A stretch of DNA of 34,441 bases from Gammaproteobacteria bacterium (GTDB taxonomy: Bacteria > Pseudomonadota > Gammaproteobacteria > Pseudomonadales > Pseudomonadaceae), in contig JAMCWB010000032.1 in the NCBI GenBank assembly GCA_023475025.1, forward strand, positions 1 through 34,441, in the 5' to 3' direction. A program made the translations under genes and the position numbers. This document shows positions 1 to 9,332 of the stretch, piece by piece; position 1 is the first letter of the stretch; each line of letters begins with the position of its first letter. The notes under the pieces were generated by a model that saw nothing but the letters and a program-made list of their open reading frames with translations, was not told the origin of the DNA and made no database searches.

Positions 1-324
1 CATGCCCTCGACGACGACTACGTCGGCATCCACGGCAGCCTGGCGATAGCGGCTGACGATGTCCTCCAGCACATCACTGAGCTCGCCATTGGCCAGGCGA
101 TGCTCAACCTGGGGTAATTCCAGTGGCTCTGGCGGTGTCAGTCCCAGGGTGCGGCTGATCAGCTCACTGGAGCGTTCCGGGCCTTCGTCGCCCGGATGCG
201 GTTGGGCAATGGGTTTGAGAAAGTGGACCTTGAGGCCGGTGCGTTGCAGGGCACGGATCAGCCCGAGGCTGATTGATGTCAGGCCGACACCAAAACCGGT
301 CGGCGCAATAAAAAAGGTATGCAT
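1..324 (-). CDS. pta: Phosphate acetyltransferase, N-terminal part (cut by window edge)
   Basis: Pta interconverts acetyl-CoA and acetyl phosphate. Together with AckA it forms the cytoplasmic acetate overflow and re-uptake pathway. Only the first 108 residues are in the window. They begin MHTFFIAPTGFGVGLTSISL, continue through KPIAQPHPGDEGPERSSEL and end in VVVVEGM at the edge. This is the N-terminal P-loop-like regulatory domain of the long Pseudomonas-type Pta; the catalytic C-terminal domain lies outside. The ATG at 324 has an AGGGAG ribosome binding site just upstream. The gene starts 19 nt after the ackA stop, so ackA-pta is very probably one operon. The frame is open to base 1 with no stop. 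Confidence 0.9.
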   Translation of the reverse strand, partial: MHTFFIAPTGFGVGLTSISLGLIRALQRTGLKVHFLKPIAQPHPGDEGPERSSELISRTLGLTPPEPLELPQVEHRLANGELSDVLEDIVSRYRQAAVDADVVVVEGM

Positions 325-343
325 GGCAACTCCCTGTTGGCGT

Positions 344-1537
344 TCAGATGACCCGGTCGAGCAAATGCAGGCTTTCTTCCGCAATCTGGCGCTCTTCATC
401 GGTTGGTATCACCAGAATAGCGCTTGAGCCCGGTGCTTCAATGTTGCCGGCCTCGCCGCGCGGCAGGTTGCAGTTGGCATCCGGGTCCAGATGCAGGCCG
501 AGTATGCCCAGGTGTCTGACGGTCAGCGCCCGGGTCAGTGCAGAGTTTTCACCGATGCCGCCGGTAAAGATCAGTCCGTCGATGCGCGGCAGTGCCACAG
601 CCAGGCCGGCCAGCGAACGGGCCAGGCGATAGCAGAACACTTCGATCGCCAGTTTGGCGCCATCATGACCATCCTTGCGTGCCTGCTCGAGTTCACGCAT
701 GTCATTGGACAGGCCAGACAGGCCCAGCAGGCCGCTTTCCCGGTTCAGCAGGCGCTCGATACGCGGCAGGTCCCAGCCCAGCGTGCGCCCCAGATGGGCA
801 TGCAGGTTAGGGTCGACATCGCCACTGCGAGTCCCCATGACCAGGCCTTCCAGAGGGGTCAGCCCCATGCTGGTATCCAGGCTGCTGCCGTCGAGCACCG
901 CGCAGCTGGAGCAGCCGTTACCCAGGTGGGCGCTGAGCCAGGCACCTTGCCCAGCAGGCCAGCCGCGCTGCAAGGCCGCCTGCTGGGTAACATACTGGTG
1001 GCTGGTGCCGTGAAAGCCGTAACGCCGGACGCCATGTACCGCGTAGAGCTCGTCGGGTAATGCATAGCGATAGGCATGTGGTGGCATGCTCTGGTGAAAG
1101 GCGGTATCAAATATCGCCACGTGAGGAATATCGGTGAACACGGCCTGGGCGGCGCGAATGCCGATCAGGTTAGCCGGATTGTGCAGGGGCGCCAGTGGTG
1201 CATTGGCTTCGATGGCAGTAATGACCTCGGGATCGATGAGGGCTGCGCCGGTAAAATGTTCCCCGCCATGAACCACCCGGTGGCCGACCGCGCTGAGTGG
1301 TTGTTCTGCGTATTGATCAATCAGTGGCAGCAGGGCAGCCATGGCATCGGCATGCCCGCCCGGTGACAATGCCTGGAGCTGTTTTTTTGTGCCAGTCTGC
1401 CAGTGCAGTACCGCGTTGGGTGATTCCAGTTGCTCGGCCAGACCGCTGAGCAAGGGCGCGCTGTCACCCTCGCGGCGCAGGGCGAACTTGATCGATGAAC
1501 TACCGCAATTGACCACCAGAACCAGACGATCTGTCAT
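344..1537 (-). CDS. ackA: Acetate kinase
   Basis: AckA makes ATP and acetate from acetyl phosphate and ADP, and runs in reverse for acetate activation. It is 397 aa, the normal family length. Visible signatures are [11 protein letters not shown] at residues 8-18, [26 protein letters not shown] and FTGGIGENS, which are the phosphate, nucleotide and metal-binding loops of the ASKHA fold. I chose the ATG at 1537 because family members begin a few residues before the NCGSSS motif. An in-frame ATG at 1585 would add 16 residues with no family support. The ribosome binding site is weak (ACGAG). The gene is first in an operon with pta. Confidence 0.95.
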   Translation of the reverse strand: MTDRLVLVVNCGSSSIKFALRREGDSAPLLSGLAEQLESPNAVLHWQTGTKKQLQALSPGGHADAMAALLPLIDQYAEQPLSAVGHRVVHGGEHFTGAALIDPEVITAIEANAPLAPLHNPANLIGIRAAQAVFTDIPHVAIFDTAFHQSMPPHAYRYALPDELYAVHGVRRYGFHGTSHQYVTQQAALQRGWPAGQGAWLSAHLGNGCSSCAVLDGSSLDTSMGLTPLEGLVMGTRSGDVDPNLHAHLGRTLGWDLPRIERLLNRESGLLGLSGLSNDMRELEQARKDGHDGAKLAIEVFCYRLARSLAGLAVALPRIDGLIFTGGIGENSALTRALTVRHLGILGLHLDPDANCNLPRGEAGNIEAPGSSAILVIPTDEERQIAEESLHLLDRVI

Positions 1538-1707
1538 GGAATACTCGTTATTGATGAAGTGAGTGGCCGCCCGTGCATACGACAAAAACAGGGCTTACGA
1601 CCATGATTGCTATCTTGGGTTGCTGTCATGCGTCAGTCAAGCCGTGCGTTTTGCTGATTTCATGCGTACACTTGTGATTTTTCAAGCAATAAACAGGTAT
1701 GCAAACT
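1538..1707. other. Divergent intergenic region between ackA and slyD
   Basis: This AT-richer stretch of 170 bases must hold the promoters of the divergent ackA-pta and slyD transcripts. I see no convincing -35/-10 pair, operator palindrome or small ORF with a ribosome binding site. Confidence 0.5.
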
Positions 1708-2193
1708 ATGCAAGTAACTGCCAACAAAGCCGTATCGATTGACTACACCCTGAGCAACGATGCTGGCGACGTACTGGATTCATCCAACGGCGGTGCTCCG
1801 CTGGTTTATCTTCACGGCGCCGGCAACATCATTCCGGGCCTGGAAAAGGCGCTGGAAGGCAAGCAGCAAGGTGACGAGGTCAAGGTCAGCGTTGAGCCGG
1901 CAGAAGCCTATGGCGAGTTCAACAGCGAACTGGTTGCCGTGCTGGGCCGCCACATGTTCGAAGGCGTTGATACCCTGGAAGAAGGCATGCAGTTCCACGC
2001 CTCAGGCCCTGACGGCAGCATGCAGATCGTAACCATCAAAGCGGTTGAAGGCGACGAAGTAACGGTTGATGGCAACCACCCCCTGGCCGGCCAGCGCCTC
2101 AACTTCGAAGTCAAGGTCGTTGACATCCGAGAAGCCAACGAAGAAGAAATCGCCCATGGTCATATCCATGGTGAAGGTGGCGTAGAGCACTAA
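1708..2193 (+). CDS. slyD: FKBP-type peptidyl-prolyl cis-trans isomerase, SlyD-like
   Basis: This cytoplasmic prolyl isomerase and chaperone is 161 aa from the chosen start. Family features are the opening VSIDYTLSNDAGDVLDSS, the FKBP loop LVYLHGAGNIIPGLEKALEG, the insert-in-flap chaperone segment (about residues 70-125) and the closing strand NHPLAGQRLNFEVKVVDI. The C-terminus HGHIHGEGGVEH is a short histidine-containing tail. It is much shorter than the metal-binding tail of E. coli SlyD, so nickel storage is unlikely to be strong. An ATG at 1699 is in frame, but the ACAGG at 1693-1697 is only one base from it. That element is correctly spaced (10 nt) for the ATG at 1708, which I prefer. 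The gene is monocistronic, with a terminator downstream. Confidence 0.88.
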   Translation: MQVTANKAVSIDYTLSNDAGDVLDSSNGGAPLVYLHGAGNIIPGLEKALEGKQQGDEVKVSVEPAEAYGEFNSELVAVLGRHMFEGVDTLEEGMQFHASGPDGSMQIVTIKAVEGDEVTVDGNHPLAGQRLNFEVKVVDIREANEEEIAHGHIHGEGGVEH

Positions 2194-2202
2194 GCGCGTC
2201 GC

Positions 2203-2218
2203 AAGCCGCTAGCGGCTT
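2203..2218. repeat. 16-bp perfect palindrome
   Basis: AAGCCGCTAGCGGCTT is fully self-complementary and lies 10 bases after the slyD stop. It has no T-tract and sits directly beside a dispersed GCTGAAGG-type repeat. It is probably part of a REP-like unit rather than a terminator. Confidence 0.5.
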
Positions 2219-2244
2219 GGCTGAAGGCTAAAAGCTGGAAGTCG
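2219..2244 (+). repeat. 26-bp dispersed repeat, copy 1
   Basis: This 26-base unit runs from GGCTGAAGGCT to GCTGGAAGTCG. It matches positions 26959-26984 at 24 of 26 bases, in the same orientation. Both copies lie shortly after a gene stop, after slyD here and after der there. The unit is built from the same heptamer (GCTGAAG) that forms the tandem arrays in this window. Confidence 0.65.
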
Positions 2245-2262
2245 CAAGCTGCACGAACAAAG

Positions 2263-2284
2263 CCGGGGCTCGCCCCGGTTTTTT
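2263..2284 (+). terminator. Rho-independent terminator of slyD
   Basis: The stem CCGGGG/CCCCGG at 2263-2278 has a CTCG tetraloop and is followed directly by six T residues. It lies 70 bases downstream of the slyD stop. Confidence 0.85.
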
Positions 2285-2365
2285 CTGCTTTAACAAAACG
2301 TCACCACGAAAGCAGAGTTCCTTCGATACAGGCTTGACAACTCAACACCCACCCGCATCCTGATA

Positions 2366-2526
2366 CCTTCAACCTTCAACCTTCAACCTTCAACCTTCAA
2401 CCTTCAACCTTCAACCTTCAACCTTCAACCTTCAACCTTCAACCTTCAACCTTCAACCTTCAACCTTCAACCTTCAACCTTCAACCTTCAACCTTCAGCC
2501 TTCAGCCTTCAGCCTTCAGCCTTCAG
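2366..2526 (+). repeat. Heptanucleotide tandem array, 23 units
   Basis: There are 18 uninterrupted copies of CCTTCAA (2366-2491) followed by 5 copies of CCTTCAG (2492-2526), 161 bases in all with no other substitutions. The array ends 89 bases before the nemR-like start codon. The clean block structure suggests recent expansion by slippage. The stretch holds no ORF. The same heptamer, in either orientation, recurs at 26960-26979, 27366-27400 and 27474-27507. Confidence 0.95.
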
Positions 2527-2592
2527 CGCCAGCTGACTGATCCTTGATAATCACCAAAATCAATAATCCCCTATCCGCCTATCAAGCGAAGT

Positions 2593-2608
2593 TGACCGGT
2601 CGTATAGT
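2593..2608 (+). promoter_or_regulatory. Operator-like TGACCGGTCGT overlapping a -10-like box
   Basis: The 11-mer TGACCGGTCGT (2593-2603) contains the palindrome GACCGGTC and runs into a -10-like TATAGT (2603-2608). The start codon follows at 2616, so binding here would block transcription initiation of the TetR gene. The identical 11-mer is present on the opposite strand at 3214-3224, upstream of the old yellow enzyme. Autoregulation is inferred from this arrangement. Confidence 0.65.
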
Positions 2609-2615
2609 GTTCGCC

Positions 2616-3203
2616 ATGAACGCTATCCAAGACAAACGTGCCCGCATTCTGGCGGCCGGTACCGAGGTGATGTTGCGCAAGGGCTATAACGGCACCGGCG
2701 TGCAGGAAATCACCAAGGGCGCCGGCGTGCCCAAAGGTTCCTTCTATCATTATTTTGAAAGCAAGGAAGACTTTGCCATCCAGGCGCTGCACTACTATTA
2801 CACGCCGCGTCTTGAGCGCTTTGCCCGCGCCCTGGAGGCTGGTGGTGGCTCCCCGCGCGAGCGTATCTTGCAATGTTATCGCGACCTGGTGGGCTATTTT
2901 GCCAATCAGCAGGAGCCGACCCATCAGTGCTTTATCGGCAGTTTGTGCCATGAAAAGGCTGATGAGAGTCAGCCGATAGGCTATGCCGCCAGCGCCATCC
3001 TCAAGCGCTCCAGCGATGTGCTGGCAGATTGTCTGCTGCAGGCGCGGGAGGCTGGTGAGTTGTCGGCTGATCAGGATCCGCAGGCCTTGGCGCACTTTAT
3101 TGGCTCGGCTTGGGAAGGTGCGCTGCTGCGCATGAAGATTGATCGCCAGATCGCTCCCTTGCGCGTGTTTATCGACCAGCTTGAGCGTTTGCTGCAACCC
3201 TGA
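2616..3203 (+). CDS. nemR: TetR/AcrR-family repressor, NemR-like
   Basis: This 195-aa regulator has an N-terminal helix-turn-helix (about residues 10-52) with the TetR core GVPKGSFYHYFESKEDF. The remainder is helical and ligand-binding. Overall it resembles NemR, the electrophile- and hypochlorite-sensing repressor of the nemA reductase. Cys105 in the context THQCFIGSL falls where NemR carries its redox-sensing cysteine, and Cys111 is nearby. The start at 2616 gives MNAIQDKRARI, typical for TetR proteins. An in-frame ATG at 2544 lacks a ribosome binding site and lies upstream of the promoter/operator. The next gene is an old yellow enzyme in the same orientation. NemR itself is the best-supported assignment, but other TetR subfamilies also control such reductases. 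Confidence 0.82.
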   Translation: MNAIQDKRARILAAGTEVMLRKGYNGTGVQEITKGAGVPKGSFYHYFESKEDFAIQALHYYYTPRLERFARALEAGGGSPRERILQCYRDLVGYFANQQEPTHQCFIGSLCHEKADESQPIGYAASAILKRSSDVLADCLLQAREAGELSADQDPQALAHFIGSAWEGALLRMKIDRQIAPLRVFIDQLERLLQP

Positions 3204-3213
3204 TTTTTTCCAG

Positions 3214-3224
3214 ACGACCGGTCA
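3214..3224 (-). promoter_or_regulatory. Second copy of the TGACCGGTCGT operator
   Basis: The minus strand reads TGACCGGTCGT, identical to 2593-2603. It lies 10 bases after the TetR stop and 56 bases before the old yellow enzyme start. It is likely an operator for that gene, allowing it to be derepressed independently of read-through from the regulator. Confidence 0.65.
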
Positions 3225-3280
3225 GATGGGCGGCATGATGCCCTGATGGCTGGCGTCGATCATTAACTGTGGAGTTAGCT

Positions 3281-4390
3281 ATGTCCGTTGATACCGGTTC
3301 ACTGTTCGCCCCTTTCCAGTACGGCCCGCTGTCACTTAATAGCCGCATCGTCATGGCTCCCATGACGCGCCAGTTCTCGCCCAAGGGTGTGCCCGGTGAC
3401 AATGTGGCCGAGTACTACCGCCGTCGCGCAGAGGCGGGCGTTGGCCTGATTGTGACTGAAGGTACGACCGTAGGGACGCCCGCTGCCACTATGGGCCCGA
3501 ATATCCCTCGCATCCATGGTGAAGACGCCTTGGCTGGCTGGAAAAAGGTGGTTGATGCTGTGCATGCCGCAGGTGGCAAGATTGCACCGCAGCTGTGGCA
3601 CGTGGGTAATACCCGTCGCCTGGGCACTAAGCCGGACGAGGATGTCCCTGGCTATGGCCCGATGGAAAAGCGCAAGGGTGATACCGTGTTGGTTCATGGC
3701 ATGACCCAGGCTGATATCGATGAGGTGGTACAAGCCTTTGCCCAGGCGGCTGCTGATTCCAAGGCGATCGGCTTTGATGCGGTCGAACTGCATGGTGCCC
3801 ATGGTTACCTGATTGACCAGTTCTTCTGGGAAGGCACCAACCAGCGCACTGACAAGTACGGTGGCAGCATGGAAAACCGTGGCCGTCTGGCGGTAGAAAT
3901 TATCGAAGCCGTGCGCGCCGCTGTGGGCCCGGACTACCCGATCATCTTCCGCTTCTCGCAGTGGAAGCAGCAGGATTACACCGCCCGCCTGGCACCTACG
4001 CCCGAGCTGCTGGAGCAGTTTCTCAAGCCGTTGGTAGATGCTGGCGTGGATATTTTCCACTGTTCGCAGCGCCGCTTCTGGGAGCCGGAATTCGAAGGGT
4101 CCGATCTCAACCTGGCGGGTTGGACCGGCAAGCTGACCGGCAAGCCGACTATTACCGTGGGCAGCGTCGGCCTGGACAGCGAATTTCTTGAATACATGGT
4201 TGAAACCGACAAGGTGGCCAAGACTGCCAACATCGATGACCTGCTGGTGCGCCTGGATCAAGGTGAGTTTGATCTGGTTGCCGTTGGCCGTGCGTTGATT
4301 GTTGACCCGCAGTGGTCAGCCAAGGTTCGTGAAGGTCGCTTTACCGACATCCTGCCCTTCAGTCGCGAGGCATTGGGCGAGCTGTCCTGA
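3281..4390 (+). CDS. Old yellow enzyme family NADH:flavin oxidoreductase
   Basis: This 369-aa FMN-dependent TIM-barrel enzyme is expected to reduce activated C=C bonds of enones or other electrophiles with NAD(P)H. Visible motifs are MAPMTRQ near residue 26, QLWHVGN near 104, and the signature ELHGAHGYLIDQFF followed by NQRTDKYGGSMENR (about 169-200). The substrate-binding pair is His171/His174 (HxxH), as in NemA and PETN reductase, rather than HxxN. The ATG at 3281 has GGAG six bases upstream; an in-frame ATG at 3269 does not. The preceding TetR gene and shared operator point to induction by electrophilic stress. It differs clearly from the second family member at 27536-28639. The native substrate cannot be told from sequence. 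Confidence 0.9.
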   Translation: MSVDTGSLFAPFQYGPLSLNSRIVMAPMTRQFSPKGVPGDNVAEYYRRRAEAGVGLIVTEGTTVGTPAATMGPNIPRIHGEDALAGWKKVVDAVHAAGGKIAPQLWHVGNTRRLGTKPDEDVPGYGPMEKRKGDTVLVHGMTQADIDEVVQAFAQAAADSKAIGFDAVELHGAHGYLIDQFFWEGTNQRTDKYGGSMENRGRLAVEIIEAVRAAVGPDYPIIFRFSQWKQQDYTARLAPTPELLEQFLKPLVDAGVDIFHCSQRRFWEPEFEGSDLNLAGWTGKLTGKPTITVGSVGLDSEFLEYMVETDKVAKTANIDDLLVRLDQGEFDLVAVGRALIVDPQWSAKVREGRFTDILPFSREALGELS

Positions 4391-5143
4391 TCAGTTGATG
4401 GACTCCGGTTGCCGGGTATAGTGCTCGACCCAGAGCAGGGTCGAGCCAGCCACGGCAGCTGGCATGATCAATACATTGATCAACGGAATCAGGCTGCCCA
4501 GGTAGACGGGTAGCCCGAAGCCCAGCATCAGGCTGCGTCGCTGACGCATCCACTTCAACTGCTCGCACAGACTGACGCCATCATTGTCGGCCTGATAGTC
4601 CAGGTACTGCACCGCCATCATCCACACGCCAAAAGCCAGCAGCATGGGTGTCACCACCAGGTTGATCACGGGGAGCAGGCTCAGTAACAGCAGGCCGAGC
4701 AAGCGCGGCAGGTAGTAGGCCAGTTTGGCCAGTTCGCGCCCAAGACTATGCGGTATCAACCATAACCAGCTCTGCCAGCTGGCTGGCTGGGGAGTGGTGC
4801 CTCGTCTTTGCTGGGCCAGCTTGTCGGCCAGCAAGGCATAAAAGGGTGAGCCGATCAGGTTGGCAATAATGCTGAAGGTGAAGAAAAGCACCAATAAAAT
4901 CAGTAATGCAAACAGCGGCCACAGCAGCCACTGCAGGAAAGCCAGCCAGTCGGGCAGAGTGCCGAGAAGTTGTGTCAGCAGGGCATTGAAGCTGTGCCCG
5001 GCCCAGCCAATAAGGCTGATGAGCAGGAGCATATTCAGCGCTGCTGGAATCAACACGTACCGACGCAGCCCGGGCTGCCACATGGCATGCCAGCCGGTAC
5101 GCAGGTAGCTGCTGCCAGTGGTTATCGGGGGGTGAGCAGGCAT
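4391..5143 (-). CDS. cysZ: Sulfate transporter CysZ (EI24 family)
   Basis: CysZ is an inner-membrane protein that brings sulfate into the cell for cysteine synthesis. The 250-aa protein has hydrophobic segments at about 29-49, 66-98, 145-180 and 206-237. The last two contain proline-interrupted half-helices of the CysZ type (LLPVINLVVTPMLLAFGVW; LGSLIPLINVLIMPAAVAG). GGAG lies six bases before the ATG at 5143. Its stop codon abuts the stop of the convergent old yellow enzyme gene with no spacer, so any terminator for either gene would lie inside the other. It is divergent from trxB, an arrangement I recall near cysZ in Pseudomonas. Confidence 0.88.
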   Translation of the reverse strand: MPAHPPITTGSSYLRTGWHAMWQPGLRRYVLIPAALNMLLLISLIGWAGHSFNALLTQLLGTLPDWLAFLQWLLWPLFALLILLVLFFTFSIIANLIGSPFYALLADKLAQQRRGTTPQPASWQSWLWLIPHSLGRELAKLAYYLPRLLGLLLLSLLPVINLVVTPMLLAFGVWMMAVQYLDYQADNDGVSLCEQLKWMRQRRSLMLGFGLPVYLGSLIPLINVLIMPAAVAGSTLLWVEHYTRQPESIN

Positions 5144-5330
5144 GCAAACTCCATGTTGGGTGCTTTAGTGTCAGTCGTGCCGGGCTGCGATGCGGCGATC
5201 ATAGCGGTAAACTATGCGGTTGATGAAGCTATTGAAGTTCCCGCTCTCGACACTTTTGGCATACCATGCCGGTCACTTATTTATTCTGGTCTGCTGACAT
5301 GACACCGTCAGTTTGCCTATCAGTTTTTAA

Positions 5331-6299
<969 letters not shown>

Positions 6300-6300
6300 T

Positions 6301-6376
6301 AAAACCGGGGTCAGGTCTTGCCTTTTGCCCTTTCTCTATAAGTAAAAGGCAAAAGGCAAGACCTGACCCCGGTTTT
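6301..6376. repeat. 29-bp perfect inverted repeat (REP/RAYT-type motif)
   Basis: The left arm at 6301-6329 and right arm at 6348-6376 are exact reverse complements over 29 bases, separated by 18 bases. Each arm contains GGGGTCAGGTCTTGCC or its complement. From memory, this motif recurs beside REP-associated tyrosine (IS200-like) transposase genes in proteobacteria. The right arm ends in a T6 run, so the transcript would fold as a very stable terminator-like hairpin right after trxB. No transposase is present. Assignment to the RAYT family is inference. Confidence 0.85.
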
Positions 6377-6424
6377 TTGGGCATGACCCCGGTTTTTTGG
6401 GCATGACCCCGGTTTTTTGGGCAA
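6365..6424 (+). repeat. Three 20-bp tandem repeats
   Basis: The unit GACCCCGGTTTTTTGGGCAT occurs at 6365-6384 and 6385-6404, and again at 6405-6424 with only the last base changed. The first unit overlaps the right arm of the 29-bp inverted repeat, so the end of that element appears to have been duplicated twice. Confidence 0.93.
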
Positions 6425-6450
6425 TAAAAAACCCGCTAGAAGCGGGTTTT
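6425..6450. terminator. Bidirectional terminator, mainly for tRNA-Leu
   Basis: A 10-bp perfect stem, AAAACCCGCT/AGCGGGTTTT at 6428-6450, closes a three-base loop. On the minus strand it follows the tRNA and runs into T6 then ATTGC, a good Rho-independent terminator for tRNA-Leu. On the plus strand it ends in TTTTC and could back up trxB termination. Confidence 0.85.
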
Positions 6451-6475
6451 CAGAAATCTCTGGGTATTGCTGGAA

Positions 6476-6496
6476 CCATCTGGAAAGTCCAGATGG
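6476..6496 (-). ncRNA. Hairpin in the tRNA-Leu 3' trailer that includes the CCA
   Basis: On the minus strand CCATCTGGA pairs with TCCAGATGG across a three-base loop, a perfect 9-bp stem. The stem begins with the encoded CCA of the tRNA itself, so in the precursor the CCA end would be base-paired with the trailer. It is part of the precursor transcript, not a separate gene. Confidence 0.6.
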
Positions 6497-6580
6497 TGCC
6501 TCGGGGGAGAATCGAACTCCCACTCTGTCACCAGAAACGGATTTTGAATCCGCCGCGTCTACCAATTCCGCCACCGAGGC
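6494..6580 (-). tRNA. tRNA-Leu (anticodon CAA)
   Basis: The 87-nt minus-strand sequence begins GCCTCGGTGGCGGAATTGG and ends CCCGAGGCACCA. The 7-bp acceptor stem GCCTCGG/CCGAGGC is perfect and the CCA is encoded. The anticodon stem-loop GGATTCAAAATCC reads CAA. The T arm is GGGAG-TTCGATT-CTCCC. A long variable arm, as in class II tRNAs, makes it leucine. It is followed by a trailer hairpin and a Rho-independent terminator. In Pseudomonas a tRNA-Leu lies in the same place next to queA. Confidence 0.95.
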
Positions 6581-6706
6581 ATGCGTCTAGCGCAAGCAGG
6601 GGCGGAGTATACGAACCCTTATCGGGGTGGTCAATCCTTTGCATGGTGACTAGCGCACTTTTCCGTTAAGATGGGCGCCCTTTTTCAGCTGGATGTAGCG
6701 CCTGCC

Positions 6707-8880
<2,174 letters not shown>

Positions 8881-8913
8881 ATTGCGCCGGGAATGCCCCA
8901 TTAACCCTTTCTA

Positions 8914-8919
8914 TATAAT
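8914..8919 (+). promoter_or_regulatory. Candidate -10 box for yajC-secDF
   Basis: A perfect TATAAT lies 21 bases before the yajC start, in the only spacer of any size between tgt and yajC. No good -35 hexamer stands at the right distance, so this is suggestive only. Read-through from tgt is also possible. Confidence 0.35.
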
Positions 8920-8940
8920 GACGTTTGACAGGAGTATCAC

Positions 8941-9270
8941 ATGAGTTTTTTCATTTCTGATGCCATGGCGCAGTCCGCAGGTGCACCGGGTGGTGGTGCC
9001 GGGTTCGAGTGGATTTTCCTGATCGGCTTTCTGGTCATCTTCTATCTGATGATCTGGCGTCCCCAGGCCAAACGGGCCAAAGAGCACAAGAACCTGGTCG
9101 GCAGCCTGACTGTTGGTGATGAAGTGGTCACCGGTGGCGGTATTCTCGGCAAGATCAAGAAAGTGACTGACGAGTTCGTCGTACTGGAAGTGGGCGACGG
9201 TCAGGAACTCAAATTCCAGAAAGGCTCAGTCGTTGCGGCGCTGCCCAAGGGCACGCTGAAAGCTATCTGA
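8941..9270 (+). CDS. yajC: Preprotein translocase accessory subunit YajC
   Basis: YajC is a small inner-membrane protein that associates with SecDF and the SecYEG translocon. The 109-aa protein has one transmembrane segment (about residues 24-42, WIFLIGFLVIFYLMIWRPQ) followed directly by the family motif RPQAKRAKEHKNL. A compact basic and acidic cytoplasmic domain ends the protein. GGAG lies upstream of the ATG. It is the first gene of yajC-secD-secF. Confidence 0.95.
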   Translation: MSFFISDAMAQSAGAPGGGAGFEWIFLIGFLVIFYLMIWRPQAKRAKEHKNLVGSLTVGDEVVTGGGILGKIKKVTDEFVVLEVGDGQELKFQKGSVVAALPKGTLKAI

Positions 9271-9292
9271 TTCTCCTGCACTCATCGTATTC

Positions 9293-9310
9293 GGGCGCCT
9301 TCAGGGCGCC
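9293..9310 (+). repeat. Intercistronic GGGCGCC direct repeat / hairpin
   Basis: GGGCGCC occurs twice (9293-9299 and 9304-9310). The self-complementary GGCGCC cores can pair across a five-base loop between yajC and secD. There is no T-tract, so it may be an RNA-stability or partial-attenuation element, or chance. Confidence 0.3.
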
Positions 9311-9332
9311 TTGATCGTTATCGGGCCCTGCT

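Noticed and set aside
2366-2526. CRISPR-like array
   Set aside because: Contiguous 7-bp units without spacers; it is a simple tandem repeat and there are no cas genes.
6311-6574. Minus-strand ORF beginning MAELVDAADSKSVSGDRVG
   Set aside because: This is the well-known spurious translation of a leucine tRNA gene; the DNA folds as tRNA-Leu(CAA).
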